Assembly: GCA_902775835.1 (NCBI GenBank)
Contig: CACYNZ010000033.1
Coordinates: 1-16,282, forward strand
Reading direction: 5' to 3'
DNA length: 16,282 bases
Origin: an uncultured Eubacteriales bacterium
GTDB lineage: Bacteria > Bacillota_A > Clostridia > Christensenellales > Aristaeellaceae
Shown here: piece by piece, positions 7,509 through 13,709 of the stretch
Numbering within the stretch: the stretch's first letter is position 1
Layout: the number at the start of each line of letters is the position of its first letter
Translations under genes and position numbers: made by a program
The notes under the pieces: model-generated
What the model saw: only the letters and a program-made list of their open reading frames with translations
Databases searched by the model: none
Told to the model about the DNA's origin: nothing

Positions 7509-8016
7509 CTTCGTTCTCCTCGCTCCGGCCGCCCGCTTCCTTGACCGGCGCCGGTTTCCGGTTCCTGGCCGCGGAAGCGATCATGGCCTTGAGTATCTTG
7601 GCCCTCAGCGCGTTCTTCATAGTGTCCGGCATGGGCACGGAAAGCGCCTGGGCCGAAATGGCCGAACGCATCATATCCCCGTCTGCCTTGCTGATCAGCT
7701 CCTCCGCCTCCAGCTGGCCGATCAGTTTTCCGGCCTCAAGCTCCCCGATGGCATTGCCGATCCGCTCGCTCATCAGGTAGTTGAAGGTGGAACCGGAACG
7801 CACCACCCGGACAATCCGGATGTATCCGCCCCCGCCGCGCCTTGACTCTATGACATATCCGTCATCCAGGGTAAAACGCGTGGCGAGCACGTAATTGATC
7901 TGACTCGGAGCACAGTTGAAGTACTCCGCCAGCTCGTTGCGCTTCAGCTCAACCTCTGGCTCCTCCTGACTCAGCATCGTTTTGATAAACGTTTCAATGC
8001 TGTCACTTAGACGCAT
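7498..8016 (-). CDS. ctsR: Transcriptional repressor CtsR
   Basis: CtsR is the dimeric winged-helix repressor of class III heat-shock genes (clp operons). It releases DNA on heating or when McsB/McsA act on it. The N-terminal part holds the helix-turn-helix (about 26-47, with APSQINYVLATRF at 36-48). The glycine-rich wing RRGGGGYIRI is at 59-68 and serves as the thermosensor in Bacillus. The C-terminal half is the dimer and McsB-interaction region, ending in a charged tail (151-172). Two start codons are possible. The ATG at 8022 abuts GAGGG with no spacing, while the ATG at 8016 has it six bases upstream, so 8016 (172 residues) is preferred. A CtsR-type operator lies in front of the gene, which supports autoregulation. 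Confidence 0.95.
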   Translation of the reverse strand: MRLSDSIETFIKTMLSQEEPEVELKRNELAEYFNCAPSQINYVLATRFTLDDGYVIESRRGGGGYIRIVRVVRSGSTFNYLMSERIGNAIGELEAGKLIGQLEAEELISKADGDMMRSAISAQALSVPMPDTMKNALRAKILKAMIASAARNRKPAPVKEAGGRSEENEDVV

Positions 8017-8038
8017 ATTCATCCCTCGATTCCAGGTC

Positions 8039-8055
8039 GCTGACTTTCTTTGACC
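8039..8055 (-). promoter_or_regulatory. CtsR operator
   Basis: On the - strand the site reads GGTCAAA-GAA-AGTCAGC. The CtsR box is a tandem heptad, RGTCAAA-NAN-RGTCAAA. The first heptad matches 7 of 7, the spacer fits NAN, and the second matches 5 of 7. It lies just after the predicted transcription start (about 8057), where a bound repressor would block RNA polymerase. A further lone half-site (GTCAAA, 8080-8085, + strand) lies in the promoter spacer. Confidence 0.85.
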
Positions 8056-8063
8056 TAAGTCCT

Positions 8064-8091
8064 ATTATACACCAGAGACGTCAAAAATCAA
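8064..8091 (-). promoter_or_regulatory. Promoter of the ctsR-mcsA-mcsB-clpC operon
   Basis: On the - strand TTGATT (8091-8086) and a perfect TATAAT (8069-8064) are 16 bases apart. This is a housekeeping sigma-A-type promoter, as expected for CtsR-controlled (class III) heat-shock genes. The start would be near 8057, giving a leader of about 40 bases that includes the CtsR operator. Confidence 0.8.
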
Positions 8092-8114
8092 GTAAGCCGG
8101 CCGCTTCCGGGAAA

Positions 8115-8143
8115 TTGACGCCGGTCCGGCAATTGCCTACAAT
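8115..8143 (+). promoter_or_regulatory. Promoter of the CHR transporter pair
   Basis: TTGACG (8115-8120) and TACAAT (8138-8143) are separated by exactly 17 bases, each one base from consensus. The start should be near 8150, about 30 bases before the first CHR gene. The spacer holds the dyad GCCGG-T-CCGGC (8120-8130), flanked by ATTG and CAAT, which could bind a repressor. The -35 is about 24 bases from that of the divergent ctsR promoter. Confidence 0.8.
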
Positions 8144-8181
8144 ACAGGGGATACTGCATCTCATTTCGGGAGGATTTCCCT

Positions 8182-8757
8182 ATGAACGATACCCCCAGGA
8201 GCCGGATTCTGCTCAGGCTCTTTACCACCATGTTCACCATCAGCGCCTTCACCTTCGGCGGCGGCTTTGTCATTGTCACCTTCATGAAGCGCCGGTTTGT
8301 AGACGAGCTACACTGGCTGGATGAAGAGGAAATGCTGGACATGACCGCCCTCGCCCAGTCCTGTCCCGGCGCCATCGCCGTCAACGCCGCCATTCTGGTG
8401 GGCCGCAAGATGGCCGGCACGGCGGGCATGGCCTGTGCCGTCGCCGGCACCGTGCTCCCGCCGCTGATCATCATCTCCGTGATCTCCCTGTTCTATGCCG
8501 CCTTTTCCTCCAGCACCCTGGTGCGCTGGGTGCTTCAGGGCATGCAGTGCGGTGTGGCCATGATCATCCTTGACGCCGCGCTGAACCTGGGCATGAAGGT
8601 CCTGAAGCAGCGCAGATGGATCCATCCCGTCATCATGGCCTCGGCCTTTGTGTGCACCTTTTTTCTGCATATCAATGTTGTGCTGATCCTTCTGGCCTCC
8701 GCCCTGATCGGCGTTGGCTTCGCGCTTTCCGCCCGGAAGGGAGGCGAAAAGGTATGA
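8182..8757 (+). CDS. Short-chain chromate transporter (CHR family), first subunit
   Basis: The 191-residue membrane protein is one half of a two-gene CHR transporter. Long ChrA proteins carry two such halves fused, whereas short-chain CHR proteins come as adjacent pairs. The conserved FGGGF is at 25-29 in the first membrane helix, and CPGAIAVNAA is at 61-70. Hydrophobic stretches near 15-33, 83-107, 116-135 and 148-183 suggest about four to six membrane segments. It ends in a basic tail (SARKGGEK). GGGAGGA lies eight bases before the ATG, and a good promoter lies upstream. The stop overlaps the next gene by 4 bases (ATGA), so the two are likely translated in step. Chromate or sulfate is the usual proposed substrate for the family; the true substrate here is unknown. 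Confidence 0.88.
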   Translation: MNDTPRSRILLRLFTTMFTISAFTFGGGFVIVTFMKRRFVDELHWLDEEEMLDMTALAQSCPGAIAVNAAILVGRKMAGTAGMACAVAGTVLPPLIIISVISLFYAAFSSSTLVRWVLQGMQCGVAMIILDAALNLGMKVLKQRRWIHPVIMASAFVCTFFLHINVVLILLASALIGVGFALSARKGGEKV

Positions 8758-9302
8758 CGCTTCTTCAGCTGTTCCTGTCCTTTGTGCAGATCGGACTGTT
8801 CTCCGTGGGCGGCGGCTATGCCGCCATCCCGCTGATCCGCCAGCAGGTGGTGGAAGTGCACGCCTGGCTCACGCCCCAGACCTTCCTGGACCTGACCACT
8901 ATCGCGGAAATGACGCCCGGGCCCATTGCCATCAACGCGGCCACGTTCGTGGGCCTGCACATTGCCGGCATGCCCGGCGCGCTCACGGCCACCTTTGCCT
9001 GCATCCTGCCTTCCCTGATCATTGTGTCCCTGATCTCCTGGTTCTATACCCGCTACCGCACCCTGTCCCTGCTCCAGGAAACCCTGTCCATGATGCGCGC
9101 CTGCGTGGTGGCGCTCATCGCCTCCGCCGGTCTTACCATGCTCATGGACGTGTCCGGACTGCCCGAAGCGCCGTTCTTGCCGGGGCTGCTGCTGTCGCTC
9201 GGCGCGTTTGCGCTGCTGCGGGCCGTCAAGCTCAGTCCGATCCTGGTGCTGCTCATCTGCGGCGCGGCAGGCGCCTTGCTCGGCATGGCCGGTGTGTTCT
9301 GA
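8754..9302 (+). CDS. Short-chain chromate transporter (CHR family), second subunit
   Basis: The 182-residue membrane protein is the partner half of the CHR pair. SVGGGYAAIPLI (17-28) and TPGPIAINAATFVG (54-67) are the signature segments, the same two motifs as in the preceding gene. Hydrophobic segments lie near 5-27, 60-98, 112-131, 141-156 and 160-182. The start is the ATG at 8754, which overlaps the upstream stop as ATGA and has AAGGGAGG upstream. The frame is open further upstream, but that part lies inside the first CHR gene and is not CHR-like. Its stop is followed 18 bases later by a strong terminator. The functional unit is presumably a heterodimer with the first subunit. Confidence 0.88.
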   Translation: MTLLQLFLSFVQIGLFSVGGGYAAIPLIRQQVVEVHAWLTPQTFLDLTTIAEMTPGPIAINAATFVGLHIAGMPGALTATFACILPSLIIVSLISWFYTRYRTLSLLQETLSMMRACVVALIASAGLTMLMDVSGLPEAPFLPGLLLSLGAFALLRAVKLSPILVLLICGAAGALLGMAGVF

Positions 9303-9320
9303 AAAATTCCTGTAATCCAA

Positions 9321-9379
9321 AGAAGCTGCGCAAGGCCGCGGGGAGTCAGTCACTCTCCGGGGCCTGCGCAGCTTCTTTT
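9321..9379. terminator. Bidirectional terminator between the CHR and pyr operons
   Basis: AAGAAGCTGCGCA plus GGCC (9321-9338, one bulged A) pairs with GGCC plus TGCGCAGCTTCTT (9361-9377). The stem continues inward through GGGGAG and CTCTCC with a 7-base loop. T-rich ends occur on both strands: CTTCTTTT on the + strand and CTTCTTT on the - strand. It lies 18 bases after the second CHR gene and 9 bases after the stop of pyrI, so one hairpin serves both convergent operons. Confidence 0.9.
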
Positions 9380-9388
9380 CAGGTGTCC

Positions 9389-9802
9389 TCAGGCTTTGGA
9401 TTCGCAGTACATGCACCGGTACACGCGTTTTTTCCGGTCACTGAGCAGGAATACCTGCTCCAGTCCCTGCTCAATGGTGGTGATGCACCTGGGGTTCCGG
9501 CAGCGGATGACCCCGGTCAGGCGCTCCGGAAGCGAGGGATAGATCTTGCGCGTCAGTTCGTCATGCTCAATGATATTCACCGTGCAGCCGGGGGCCAGAT
9601 ACCCCAGGATATCCCAGTCCAGATTCAGCTGCTCATCGATCTTGATGATGTCCTTCTTCCCCAGCTTGGAGCTGGACACATTGCGCAGAACGGCCACGGA
9701 GCACTCGGTGTTTTCCAGTTCCAGATAGCGGTACAGCTCCATGCTTCTGCCGGCCGGGATATGGTCAATGACAATCCCGTTGTGAATGGAATCAATGGTC
9801 AC
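9389..9802 (-). CDS. pyrI: Aspartate carbamoyltransferase regulatory subunit PyrI
   Basis: PyrI binds nucleotides (CTP, ATP, UTP in the E. coli enzyme) and adjusts PyrB activity within the ATCase holoenzyme. The 137-residue protein has the N-terminal allosteric domain (about 1-95, from [13 protein letters not shown]). The C-terminal zinc domain carries C101, C106, C130 and C133 (CRNPRC and CMYC), which joins regulatory to catalytic chains. The start is GTG at 9802, overlapping the pyrB stop as GTGA with GGAGGTG eight bases upstream. An ATG upstream at 9859 lies inside pyrB and is not used. It is a little shorter than the E. coli chain (about 153). It is the last gene of the pyr operon, and the terminator begins nine bases later. 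Confidence 0.95.
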   Translation of the reverse strand: MTIDSIHNGIVIDHIPAGRSMELYRYLELENTECSVAVLRNVSSSKLGKKDIIKIDEQLNLDWDILGYLAPGCTVNIIEHDELTRKIYPSLPERLTGVIRCRNPRCITTIEQGLEQVFLLSDRKKRVYRCMYCESKA

Positions 9803-10716
9803 GGCTTGTTCACCTCCAGAAGCTTCATGATCAGGGCCATGCGGATATACTTGCCGCACAGTGCCTGCCGGAAATAGCAGGCCCGGGGATCGTCGTCCAC
9901 TTCCACCGCGATCTCATTGACCCTGGGCAATGGATGCAGGATGGACAGGTCACTCCTGGCACTGCGCAGCTTTTCCGCGTTCAGGATATAGCTGTCCTTG
10001 AGGCGCAGGTATTCTTCCTCGCTGAAGAAGCGCTCGCGCTGCACTCTTGTCATGTACAGAATGTCCAGCTCCCCGATCACGCTCTCCAGGTCTGTGGTCT
10101 GGCTGTAGGGAATGCGCCTTGCCTTGATCACATCCTTGACGTAGCTGGGCACTTTCAGCTCTTCCGGGGAGATGAGCACGAACCGGATGTTTTCATACCT
10201 TGCCATGGCCTGGATCAGGCTGTGCACCGTGCGCCCGAACTTGAGGTCGCCGCACAGGCCGATGGTCATATTGCCGAGCCTTCCCTTTTCCCGGTAAATG
10301 GTCAGAAGGTCCGTCAGCGTCTGGGTGGGATGATTGTGTCCGCCGTCGCCCGCGTTGATCACCGGCACCGTGGATTTGAGGGATGCCACCATAGGCGCGC
10401 CTTCCTTGAAGTGCCGCATGGCGATGATGTCTGCGTAGCAGCCCACGGTGCGCACGGTGTCCGACACACTCTCGCCCTTGGCCGCCGAGGAATTGGAGGC
10501 GTCCGAGAACCCGATGCAGTGGCCGCCCAGCTCATACATGGCGCTCTCAAAGCTCAGGCGCGTGCGCGTGCTCGGCTCAAAGAACAGGGTGGCCAGCTTC
10601 TTGCCGTCACAGACATGCGCGTACTTTTCCGGACACTCCATGATATCCGATGCCGTCCGGATCAGTTCGTCGATCTCTTCCCGGGACAGGTCCAGAATAT
10701 CAATCAGATGTCTCAT
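9799..10716 (-). CDS. pyrB: Aspartate carbamoyltransferase catalytic subunit PyrB
   Basis: PyrB condenses carbamoyl phosphate and aspartate to carbamoyl aspartate, the committed step of pyrimidine synthesis. The 305-residue protein has the usual length. [13 protein letters not shown] (45-57) binds carbamoyl phosphate. K80 in the mobile SSAAKGES loop reaches in from the neighbouring subunit. [10 protein letters not shown] (123-132) and HPLPRVNEI (261-269) complete the substrate site. The start is the ATG at 10716, which overlaps the pyrE stop as ATGA with GGAGG six bases upstream. The open frame extends to 10821, but the extra residues are Arg/Gly-rich and lie inside pyrE. The downstream overlap with pyrI fits the coupled synthesis of the two ATCase chains. 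Confidence 0.97.
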   Translation of the reverse strand: MRHLIDILDLSREEIDELIRTASDIMECPEKYAHVCDGKKLATLFFEPSTRTRLSFESAMYELGGHCIGFSDASNSSAAKGESVSDTVRTVGCYADIIAMRHFKEGAPMVASLKSTVPVINAGDGGHNHPTQTLTDLLTIYREKGRLGNMTIGLCGDLKFGRTVHSLIQAMARYENIRFVLISPEELKVPSYVKDVIKARRIPYSQTTDLESVIGELDILYMTRVQRERFFSEEEYLRLKDSYILNAEKLRSARSDLSILHPLPRVNEIAVEVDDDPRACYFRQALCGKYIRMALIMKLLEVNKP

Positions 10717-11351
10717 TGTGCGCCTCCCATCCAGCTCTCGTCGGAGGGATTGTCGCGGAAGCGGCGCAGGCGCGCGATGTCCTCGCTGCGGATATAGCCT
10801 TCCTCCGCCGCCGCGTCGCACATGGCGTCAAAGTCAGTGAGGGACACGTTCCGGACATTGGCCGCTTCCAGGCGCTCCAGGCCCTTCTTCATGCCGTAGG
10901 TGAAGATGCTGGCAATGCCCAGCACTTCCGCGCCGGCTTCCCGCAGAACGTCCACCACTTCCAGCACGCTTCCGCCGGTGGAGATCAGGTCCTCCACCAC
11001 CACGACCTTCTGGCCCTTTTCCAGGCGGCCCTCAATCTGGTTCTTGCGTCCATGGTCCTTGGCACCGGAGCGCACGTAGCCCATGGGCATGTTCAGCATA
11101 TGCGCCACGATGGCGGCGTGCGGAATGCCCGCGGTGGAAGTACCCATGAGCACTTCAGCCTCGGGGTACTGCTCGCGGATCACGTCGCACAGGCCCTTTT
11201 CGATCTTCGTGCGCACGTCCGGGCTGGTCAGGGTCAGACGGTTGTCGCAGTAAATGGGGCTGTGGATTCCGCTGGCCCAGGTGAAGGGCTCATCCGGGCG
11301 GAAGATCACGGCCTTGATGCTCAGTAGTGACTTGGCAATTTCACGCTTCAT
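10713..11351 (-). CDS. pyrE: Orotate phosphoribosyltransferase
   Basis: PyrE joins orotate to PRPP, forming OMP, the substrate for PyrF encoded just upstream. The 212-residue cytoplasmic protein has the PRPP-binding motif [13 protein letters not shown] at 116-128. The flexible catalytic loop is [15 protein letters not shown] (91-105), with lysines K98 and K103. TSTAGIPHA (71-79) is the other family segment. The start is the ATG at 11351 with AAAGGAGC about eight bases upstream. An ATG further upstream at 11396 would overlap pyrF and adds an unrelated leader. The 19-base gap to pyrF is one of the few non-overlapping junctions of this operon. The C-terminal tail of about 15 residues ([11 protein letters not shown]) is not conserved in my recollection of the family. 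Confidence 0.95.
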   Translation of the reverse strand: MKREIAKSLLSIKAVIFRPDEPFTWASGIHSPIYCDNRLTLTSPDVRTKIEKGLCDVIREQYPEAEVLMGTSTAGIPHAAIVAHMLNMPMGYVRSGAKDHGRKNQIEGRLEKGQKVVVVEDLISTGGSVLEVVDVLREAGAEVLGIASIFTYGMKKGLERLEAANVRNVSLTDFDAMCDAAAEEGYIRSEDIARLRRFRDNPSDESWMGGAQ

Positions 11352-11370
11352 AGATGCTGCTCCTTTCTGC

Positions 11371-12069
11371 TTATCCCAGGAATTCGTCAAGCGCACGGCG
11401 GTAGGCGGACACCGGATCCGGATCCGCGGTGATGGGCCGGCCCATCACGATATAGTCAGAGCCCAGCTGCCGGGCCTTTTCCGGCGTGGTCACGCGGGCC
11501 TGATCGCCCACGTCACCGCCGGCAAAGCGCACGCCGGGGGTCACGGTCAGGAACCCGCTGCCGCATTTGGCGTGCACGTCACCGGCTTCCAGGGGCGAGC
11601 AGACCACGCCGTCCAGGCCCGCAGTCTTCGCGTTCCCGGCCCAGTGCATGACCACGTCCTTCAGCGGACGCTCGATCAGAAGATCGCGGCGCATAATGTC
11701 CTCGGAGGTGGAGGTCAGCATGGTCACGGCGATCAGCAGCGGCCGCGTGCCGTCCGGCCGGGTCAGGCCCTTCACGGCGGCTTCCATCATGGGGATGGTG
11801 CCGGACGCATGCAGGTTTGTCATGTCCACGTCCAGGGAAGAGAGCACGGACATGGCACGGGAAACGGTATTGGGAATGTCGCACAGCTTCAGGTCCAGGA
11901 AAATCTTGTGTCCCCTCGCCTTGATCTCCCGCACGATCTGCGGGCCGCAGGCATAGAACAGCTCCATGCCGATCTTCACATAGGGCTTTTCTCCGGAAAA
12001 GCGGTCCAGAAACCGGAACGTATCCTCCGCCGAGGGAAAGTCACAGGCTACAATGACGTCCTTGCTCAT
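11371..12069 (-). CDS. pyrF: Orotidine 5'-phosphate decarboxylase
   Basis: PyrF removes CO2 from OMP to give UMP, the last step of the de novo pathway. The 232-residue TIM-barrel protein shows D10 and K32 and the catalytic D59-x-K61-x-x-D64 array in FLDLKLCDIPNTV. Most relatives known to me have His where this protein has C63; that residue is not part of the catalytic tetrad. GRPIT (210-214) is the phosphate-binding segment near the end. It belongs to the short bacterial group I family. The ATG at 12069 overlaps the pyrD stop as ATGA, with GGAGG nine bases upstream. The neighbouring pyrE makes its substrate. Confidence 0.96.
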   Translation of the reverse strand: MSKDVIVACDFPSAEDTFRFLDRFSGEKPYVKIGMELFYACGPQIVREIKARGHKIFLDLKLCDIPNTVSRAMSVLSSLDVDMTNLHASGTIPMMEAAVKGLTRPDGTRPLLIAVTMLTSTSEDIMRRDLLIERPLKDVVMHWAGNAKTAGLDGVVCSPLEAGDVHAKCGSGFLTVTPGVRFAGGDVGDQARVTTPEKARQLGSDYIVMGRPITADPDPVSAYRRALDEFLG

Positions 12070-12977
12070 ACGTGTGCACCTCCGATGATTTCGTCGAGTC
12101 GGTCAATATGCAGACGCTGCATGACCTTTGGCAGATTTTCCAGGATCTCCATGCAGCACATGGGGTTTACAAGGTTCGCGGTGCCGATCTCCACGGCTGT
12201 GGCACCGGCCAGCATCATTTCAATGACGTCCTCCGCCGTGGACACGCCGCCCATGCCGATGATGGGGATGTGCACGCTGCGGTACACCTGATGCACCATG
12301 CGCAGGGCCACCGGGAACACGCAGGGCCCGGACACGCCGCCGTACACGTTCTGGAGCACGGGCTTTCTGGTCTTCAGATCAATGCGCATGCCCAGCAGCG
12401 TGTTGATGAGGCTCAGGCCGTCCGCCCCGGCTTCCTCGCAGGCACACGCGATGTCCACAATGCTTGTGACATTGGGCGAGAGTTTGATGTACACCGGCTT
12501 GTCCGAGACCGCCTTCACGGCCCGGGTCACGGACGCGGCCGCTTCCGGGGACGTGCCGAACGCCATGCCGCCGCCGTGCACATTGGGACAGGAAATATTG
12601 ATCTCCAGAAGCCCCACCTGCTCCTCCCGGCTCAAGAGCCGGGCGCAGTCCACATACTCCTCCAGGGAGAACCCGGAGATGTTCGCGATCACTTTCTTTT
12701 GAAAGCACTTTTTCAGCTTCGGCAGCTCATCCCGGATCACGCTTTCCACGCCCGGGTTCTGAAGGCCCACCGAGTTCAGCATGCCCTTTTCGCATTCGGC
12801 GATCCGGGGCAGCGGATTCCCGTACCTCGGCTCCCGGGTGGTTCCCTTGAAGGAAAAGCTGCCCAGGCGGTTGATGTCATAGATCTCCGCCCATTCCCAG
12901 CCGTATCCGAACACGCCGCTGGCGGGGATCAGGGGATTGTCCAGCTTCCAGCCGGACAGGTTCACACTCAGGTCCAA
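12066..12977 (-). CDS. pyrD: Dihydroorotate dehydrogenase, class 1B catalytic subunit
   Basis: This FMN protein oxidises dihydroorotate to orotate and passes electrons to NAD+ through PyrK. The 303-residue TIM barrel has the class 1 catalytic cysteine C130 in INISCPNV. FKGTT (43-47) and MLNSVGLQNPG (65-75) line the flavin and substrate site, and GMGGVST (241-247) binds the FMN phosphate. The start is assigned to TTG at 12977, because AAGGAGGAG sits seven bases upstream and the resulting MDLSVNLSGWKLDNP fits the family N-terminus. The frame is open to an ATG at 13076, but that part lies inside pyrK. The gene overlaps pyrK by 10 bases, in keeping with a PyrD2-PyrK2 complex. The cysteine base and partner gene exclude class 1A and class 2. 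Confidence 0.95.
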   Translation of the reverse strand: MDLSVNLSGWKLDNPLIPASGVFGYGWEWAEIYDINRLGSFSFKGTTREPRYGNPLPRIAECEKGMLNSVGLQNPGVESVIRDELPKLKKCFQKKVIANISGFSLEEYVDCARLLSREEQVGLLEINISCPNVHGGGMAFGTSPEAAASVTRAVKAVSDKPVYIKLSPNVTSIVDIACACEEAGADGLSLINTLLGMRIDLKTRKPVLQNVYGGVSGPCVFPVALRMVHQVYRSVHIPIIGMGGVSTAEDVIEMMLAGATAVEIGTANLVNPMCCMEILENLPKVMQRLHIDRLDEIIGGAHV

Positions 12978-13699
12978 AGGATCTCCTCCTTCCGGAACAC
13001 CGGGCCCTCCCGGCATACGCGCCGTGACCCGTTTCTGGTCATCATGCTGCAGCCCATGCAGGCGCCGAACCCGCATCCCATTCTGGCCTCAAAGCTGTAC
13101 TCCCCGTCCGTATTCGAGGCGTCATACACGGCCCGGAGCATGGGCAGCGGCCCGCAGGCATAGGTATACGTGTATGCCCGGTCCATGCCGGCGGTCACAA
13201 AGCCCTTCGTGCCATAGCTTCCGTCCGCGGTGCAGACAAGTACCTTACAGCCCAGGTCCCGGAACGCGTCCTCATAGAACATTTCCGAGGCCGTGTTGAA
13301 CCCCAGGCACACCTGTACGTCCTTTCCCTGTTCCCGGAGGCACTTTGCCAGTAAATACAGGGGCGGAACCCCGATGCCGCCGCCGAGCAGCAGCGGACTT
13401 TCGCCGGACATATCCGGGTCAAACCCGTTCCCGAGCCCGGTCAGCAGATCCAGGTGTGTCCCGTCAGGGAGCGTGGACATGATGTCCGTGCCCCGGCCCA
13501 CCACGCGGTATGTAATCACCAGTTCCTGCTCACGCAGGTCGCACACGGAAATGGGGCGCCGGAGCGTGCAGCCCGGCACGGCAATGTTCACGAACTGGCC
13601 GGGACGTACAATGGCCGAAGTGTCGCCCTGCAGATGCATTTCATACACACCGGGGGCAAGCACTTTCTGGCCCATGATCTCAAACGTTTTCTGCTGCAT
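12968..13699 (-). CDS. pyrK: Dihydroorotate dehydrogenase electron transfer subunit PyrK
   Basis: PyrK carries FAD and a [2Fe-2S] cluster and moves electrons from PyrD to NAD+. The 243-residue protein begins with a ferredoxin-reductase FAD domain with the flavin motif RRPIS at 47-51. The NAD-binding domain has LLLGGGIGVPPLY at 103-115, and ACGPLPML (181-188) follows. The four cluster ligands are C209, C214, C217 and C229. All cofactor motifs are present and the length is normal. The ATG at 13699 has AAGGAGG five bases upstream, and that site overlaps the carB stop codon. carB ends 10 bases upstream and pyrD begins within the 3' end. Confidence 0.96.
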   Translation of the reverse strand: MQQKTFEIMGQKVLAPGVYEMHLQGDTSAIVRPGQFVNIAVPGCTLRRPISVCDLREQELVITYRVVGRGTDIMSTLPDGTHLDLLTGLGNGFDPDMSGESPLLLGGGIGVPPLYLLAKCLREQGKDVQVCLGFNTASEMFYEDAFRDLGCKVLVCTADGSYGTKGFVTAGMDRAYTYTYACGPLPMLRAVYDASNTDGEYSFEARMGCGFGACMGCSMMTRNGSRRVCREGPVFRKEEILWT

Positions 13700-13709
13700 C
13701 CTGTCCTCC

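Noticed and set aside
8017..8181. A small RNA or riboswitch in the ctsR-CHR intergenic region
   Set aside because: The region is fully used by two back-to-back promoters, the CtsR operator and two ribosome sites. No conserved aptamer-like structure was seen.
10717..10821. An upstream ATG at 10821 for pyrB
   Set aside because: The extension overlaps pyrE and has no ATCase similarity. The ATG at 10716 forms an ATGA overlap with a good ribosome site and gives the normal 305 residues.
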